A DNA stretch of 8,109 nt from Pseudomonadota bacterium (GTDB taxonomy: Bacteria; Desulfobacterota; DSM-4660; Desulfatiglandales; B25-G16). The notes under the pieces were generated by a model. The model was given only the letters and a program-made list of their open reading frames with translations, searched no databases and was not told where the DNA came from. Location of the stretch: contig JADFWK010000189.1 of assembly GCA_015223015.1 (NCBI GenBank), forward strand, positions 1-8,109. The letters run 5' to 3'. Position numbers and translations under genes: made by a program. Shown piece by piece: positions 5,721 through 8,109 of this stretch (position 1 is its first letter; every line of letters begins with the position of its first letter).

Positions 5721-5755
5721 ATTGTTTATTGTTTGTTGTGTGTTGTCCGTTGTTT
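5721..5755. repeat. Heptamer tandem repeat in the flgD-flgE gap
   Basis: Five consecutive 7-base units: ATTGTTT, ATTGTTT, GTTGTGT, GTTGTCC, GTTGTTT. The array fills almost half of the 79-bp gap, just upstream of the flgE ribosome binding site. No convincing promoter is visible in this gap. Confidence 0.75.
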
Positions 5756-5778
5756 TTTCTGCTCGTGACAACTGACCA

Positions 5779-6441
5779 CTAACTATTGTTTTTCGTAACC
5801 TCTATAATGTTTTCAGGCGCTACCAGCTTGTTCCCGATCATTAGGTAGGGAATGCTATTTTGATAGGTGACACCGGTGACTTCTCCGGTGAGATACGCAT
5901 CATAGGGAACAATAAACCCATTTTCATCTATAGCTTCTACATCAAAGAAGTAGACCCCATCACCGACCAGGTTGCCGCTACTGTCCGTGCCATCCCACGA
6001 AAGATCATGTTCGCCGGTCTCCTTCCAACCAGCGTAGATCTTGCGGACCTCGACTCCCTCGGTGTTGTAAATCAAGATGTTTACCTCAGCCCCATCTTCT
6101 AAGGTGTAGGTGTTTGAGTCCATGGTTCCGTCTTTCACAAAGACCGTATTGTCATGGGTCTTGACCAGCTTCCCAATGTAGTCAAGGACATTCCCGCTCT
6201 CCTGACTCCTCAGGGTACCCTGAATATCTGCCAGAGTCTCGTTCATCCCGAAGAGCTGCTCAAGGCTGCTGAATTGGGCCAGTTGTGCAGTAAAATCGGA
6301 ACTTTCGATAGGACTTAACGGGTCTTGATTTTTAAGCTGTGTTATCAGTAACGTTAGAAATTCATCCCTGCCCAGGTCCTTTTTGGGACTGGTATAGGCT
6401 GATGTCTCCCCATGCGTTGTTCCCAATCCATTTATATACAT
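5779..6441 (-). CDS. flgD: Flagellar hook assembly (capping) protein FlgD
   Basis: FlgD caps the growing hook and guides FlgE polymerisation; it is exported and later replaced. The 220-residue product has the diagnostic N-terminal export/cap segment FLTLLITQLKNQDPLSPI at 28-45, followed by FTAQLAQFSSLEQL at 50-63. The C-terminal half has the FlgD Ig-like domain (WDGTDSSGNLVGDGVYFF at 149-166) embedded in a Tudor-like fold, ending with EVTGVTYQNSIPYLMIGNKL (187-206) and IIEV. The length is typical. The ATG at 6441 follows a purine-rich AAAGGAAAGG (6455-6446) that serves as ribosome binding site. It sits between fliK and flgE, the usual hook-gene order. The gap to fliK is 110 bases with a nonamer repeat and no clear promoter, so co-transcription with fliK is likely. 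Confidence 0.97.
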   Translation of the reverse strand: MYINGLGTTHGETSAYTSPKKDLGRDEFLTLLITQLKNQDPLSPIESSDFTAQLAQFSSLEQLFGMNETLADIQGTLRSQESGNVLDYIGKLVKTHDNTVFVKDGTMDSNTYTLEDGAEVNILIYNTEGVEVRKIYAGWKETGEHDLSWDGTDSSGNLVGDGVYFFDVEAIDENGFIVPYDAYLTGEVTGVTYQNSIPYLMIGNKLVAPENIIEVTKNNS

Positions 6442-6501
6442 GGCGCCTTTCCTTTCTATATCTTTATCTTTCTACAAAAACTCGTTGCTGGTTACCTGTT
6501 G

Positions 6502-6546
6502 CAAACTCAACAAACACAATAAACTCAATGAACCCAACAAACCCCC
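6502..6546. repeat. Nonamer tandem repeat in the fliK-flgD gap
   Basis: Five consecutive 9-base units on the plus strand: CAAACTCAA, CAAACACAA, TAAACTCAA, TGAACCCAA, CAAACCCCC. The array starts 5 bases past the fliK stop and lies ahead of the flgD ribosome binding site. It carries no start codon with a ribosome binding site and is not read as protein. Confidence 0.8.
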
Positions 6547-6551
6547 AGACA

Positions 6552-8109
6552 CTATGCCATGACATCCAATACATGATTGCTTGCTCCTGTAGGAAAGGGG
6601 AATGAGAGTGAACCTGCTCTATCATCCCCTGCTCCCGATGAAATGCCGTTTATCTCCTGAAACCATTTTTGCCGATCCCTTGGGCCCTCCTTTGAATGAG
6701 CCAGGGATTGGTTAGAATCATCGTTTATATGCACATCTAATCGTTCCAGCTTTACCCCTTGCTCCGCCAAAGCCTCTCTGAGCTCATTTGCATTGGTGAG
6801 CAAAACCTCCCTTACCGAGCTATTCTCTGCTATCATCCACAGTTTTAGGATATTACCTTTTATATCCATCTCGACCTTTACCGCTCCCAGCTCAGGGGGT
6901 TTGAGTTGTAACTTGATGACCCTTTCGCCCCTCAGAACGGATTTGGCGAGCTGCCTTCCCACCTGATCGACCAGATAGGCTGGCAAAAAGTTCTTTTCAA
7001 GAGGTTTCTGGTTTTGCTTCGCAGCCGTAATTGTTTCTGAAAATGCGCTGCTTGAGACAGGATGGGGCATATTAGTAATTTTCGTTTTTGATGTGACGCT
7101 ATACACCTCCTCTTCTGCACCGTTTCTAACCCCTTTGCCAACATCCAAACCCGAAGGCGATCCATCTTTGCCGCCGGGGTAAAGAGATCCTACCTTTTGC
7201 TCTCCGTTTTTGGCGTGTATATGTCCCTTAGATTTAGAAGGAGATAAGAAGCCCTCCTTATTGTCTACCTTACCTTGTATGGCGATTTTTTCTCTCCCGT
7301 GGAGATTAGTTAATTTGAGCTTAGCAAGGGATAATGCAGGGGATAGGAACCCTTCCTTTTCCTCCGCTATAACTGCCCTTTCCACTATCTGCTCAATAGT
7401 GCCTCTTATGTCAGTGGGTACCTGATTCCCCTTGTGCATCATCGTTTCATGACCAATTATGAAATCCTTCATTGAGATTTGACCGCCTGTACCCTGGTGA
7501 GGGGTCCTCATCCCTATCCCATCGAGTTTTGCAGAAACCTGGTGTAACACATGGTGGTCCGGTTTGATCTGATCACCGGGGACTACCCCTTTACTCACTG
7601 CCACTCGGTTTATCAAGCCCTCTAGTGCCTTAACAAACTGATCTAGTTTCAGCTTGTTTGGCAGGTTGTTCCCTTGCGCACCGATTTTCGCACTGATTTC
7701 TTTTAATTCTGTGGCAAGTTTGTTCAGGTTCAAACCCCCTGCTTCAGCCCGCGCAGCACTGAAGGCATGGTCGAGTTGTTTTGGAGTCAGACCGCACGCT
7801 CTCAATACTGATTCAATGTGAGGAATAGCTGAGGGCTCAAGGGTAATAGGCAGGTGCATCTTTCTCTTATATTCGTCAAGCTCGCTTATCTTACGAAAAA
7901 ACTGAGAAAGATTGACTTCCCTGCGGGGATTACTTTCGACCAGTTCACGGAGGAAGCTCTTTGCCTTCTCTTCTGAGAAACCACACTGGCAAAGAAATCT
8001 TTCAAGGATAGAGATATCCTTACCGCTCAAAGAGATTTGCTGTAATGGTTTTCCCTTGGCTAAGAGCCCCTTTCGAAGGGACTCAAGATAAAACTGGGAT
8101 CCTTTGTTA
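6552..8109 (-). CDS. fliK: Flagellar hook-length control protein FliK (5' end outside window)
   Basis: FliK measures hook length and triggers the export switch from hook to filament substrates by contacting FlhB. The recognisable part is the C-terminal Flg_hook domain. Counting from the TTG at 8030 it spans about residues 353-435, with LQLKPPELGAVKVEMDI at 373-389 and the following VREVLLTNANELREALAEQG. The middle (about 115-350) is hydrophilic and low in conservation, as usual for the ruler region. The first start codon in the visible frame is TTG at 8030, without a ribosome binding site. The frame stays open to base 8109, and the residues before the TTG (KPLQQISL) match the second copy of an internal repeat, so the real start is upstream of the window. 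The gene ends 110 bases before flgD, its usual partner. Confidence 0.9.
   Translation of the reverse strand, partial: NKGSQFYLESLRKGLLAKGKPLQQISLSGKDISILERFLCQCGFSEEKAKSFLRELVESNPRREVNLSQFFRKISELDEYKRKMHLPITLEPSAIPHIESVLRACGLTPKQLDHAFSAARAEAGGLNLNKLATELKEISAKIGAQGNNLPNKLKLDQFVKALEGLINRVAVSKGVVPGDQIKPDHHVLHQVSAKLDGIGMRTPHQGTGGQISMKDFIIGHETMMHKGNQVPTDIRGTIEQIVERAVIAEEKEGFLSPALSLAKLKLTNLHGREKIAIQGKVDNKEGFLSPSKSKGHIHAKNGEQKVGSLYPGGKDGSPSGLDVGKGVRNGAEEEVYSVTSKTKITNMPHPVSSSAFSETITAAKQNQKPLEKNFLPAYLVDQVGRQLAKSVLRGERVIKLQLKPPELGAVKVEMDIKGNILKLWMIAENSSVREVLLTNANELREALAEQGVKLERLDVHINDDSNQSLAHSKEGPRDRQKWFQEINGISSGAGDDRAGSLSFPFPTGASNHVLDVMA

Noticed and set aside
8028..8030. TTG as the start of fliK
   Set aside because: No ribosome binding site. 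The frame is open to the window edge and internal-repeat similarity continues upstream of it.

Overview
The window is a stretch of a flagellar biosynthesis cluster. All recognised genes lie on the minus strand, so transcription runs from high to low coordinates: fliK (5' end outside the window) - flgD - flgE - [401-bp gap] - motA - motB-like 1 - motB-like 2 - fliL - fliM - fliN (only the first 27 codons present). The Gram-negative gene set, a textbook sigma-54 promoter and the tandem pair of MotB-like genes next to fliLMN suggest a flagellated Desulfobacterota ('deltaproteobacterial') bacterium or a relative. That placement is inference from gene order and protein style; nothing in the window is a phylogenetic marker.

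Region by region: 8109-6552 encodes the hook-length control protein FliK. Its frame stays open to the right edge, and an internal sequence duplication shows that coding continues upstream of the first possible TTG start. A 110-bp gap with a nonamer repeat leads to flgD (hook cap). A 79-bp gap with a heptamer repeat leads to flgE (hook). Directly after flgE is a perfect 34-bp palindrome, probably ending the hook transcript or protecting its 3' end. The 401-bp gap then holds a perfect -24/-12 sigma-54 promoter facing motA. Between that promoter and motA lies a ~208-bp segment bounded by inverted copies of a GCCTAAA-type repeat, which looks like a small inserted element in the motA leader. From motA to fliN the genes are packed with gaps of 0-8 bp and are almost surely one translationally coupled operon.

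How the genes work together: FliK, FlgD and FlgE build and measure the hook. MotA and the MotB-like proteins form the torque-generating stator, FliL associates with the stator, and FliM/FliN form the switch (C-ring) that the stator pushes and that CheY-P controls.

The most interesting point is the stator. MotA carries the threonines typical of sodium-type PomA. It is followed by two different MotB-like proteins that align without gaps through the membrane segment. The second has the essential ion-carrying aspartate (D25) and the conserved peptidoglycan-contacting arginine (R193). The first has Ser24 and Met177 at those positions and no acidic residue in its membrane helix. This suggests either a heteromeric, asymmetric stator with a single ion site or a dedicated non-conducting partner or regulator.
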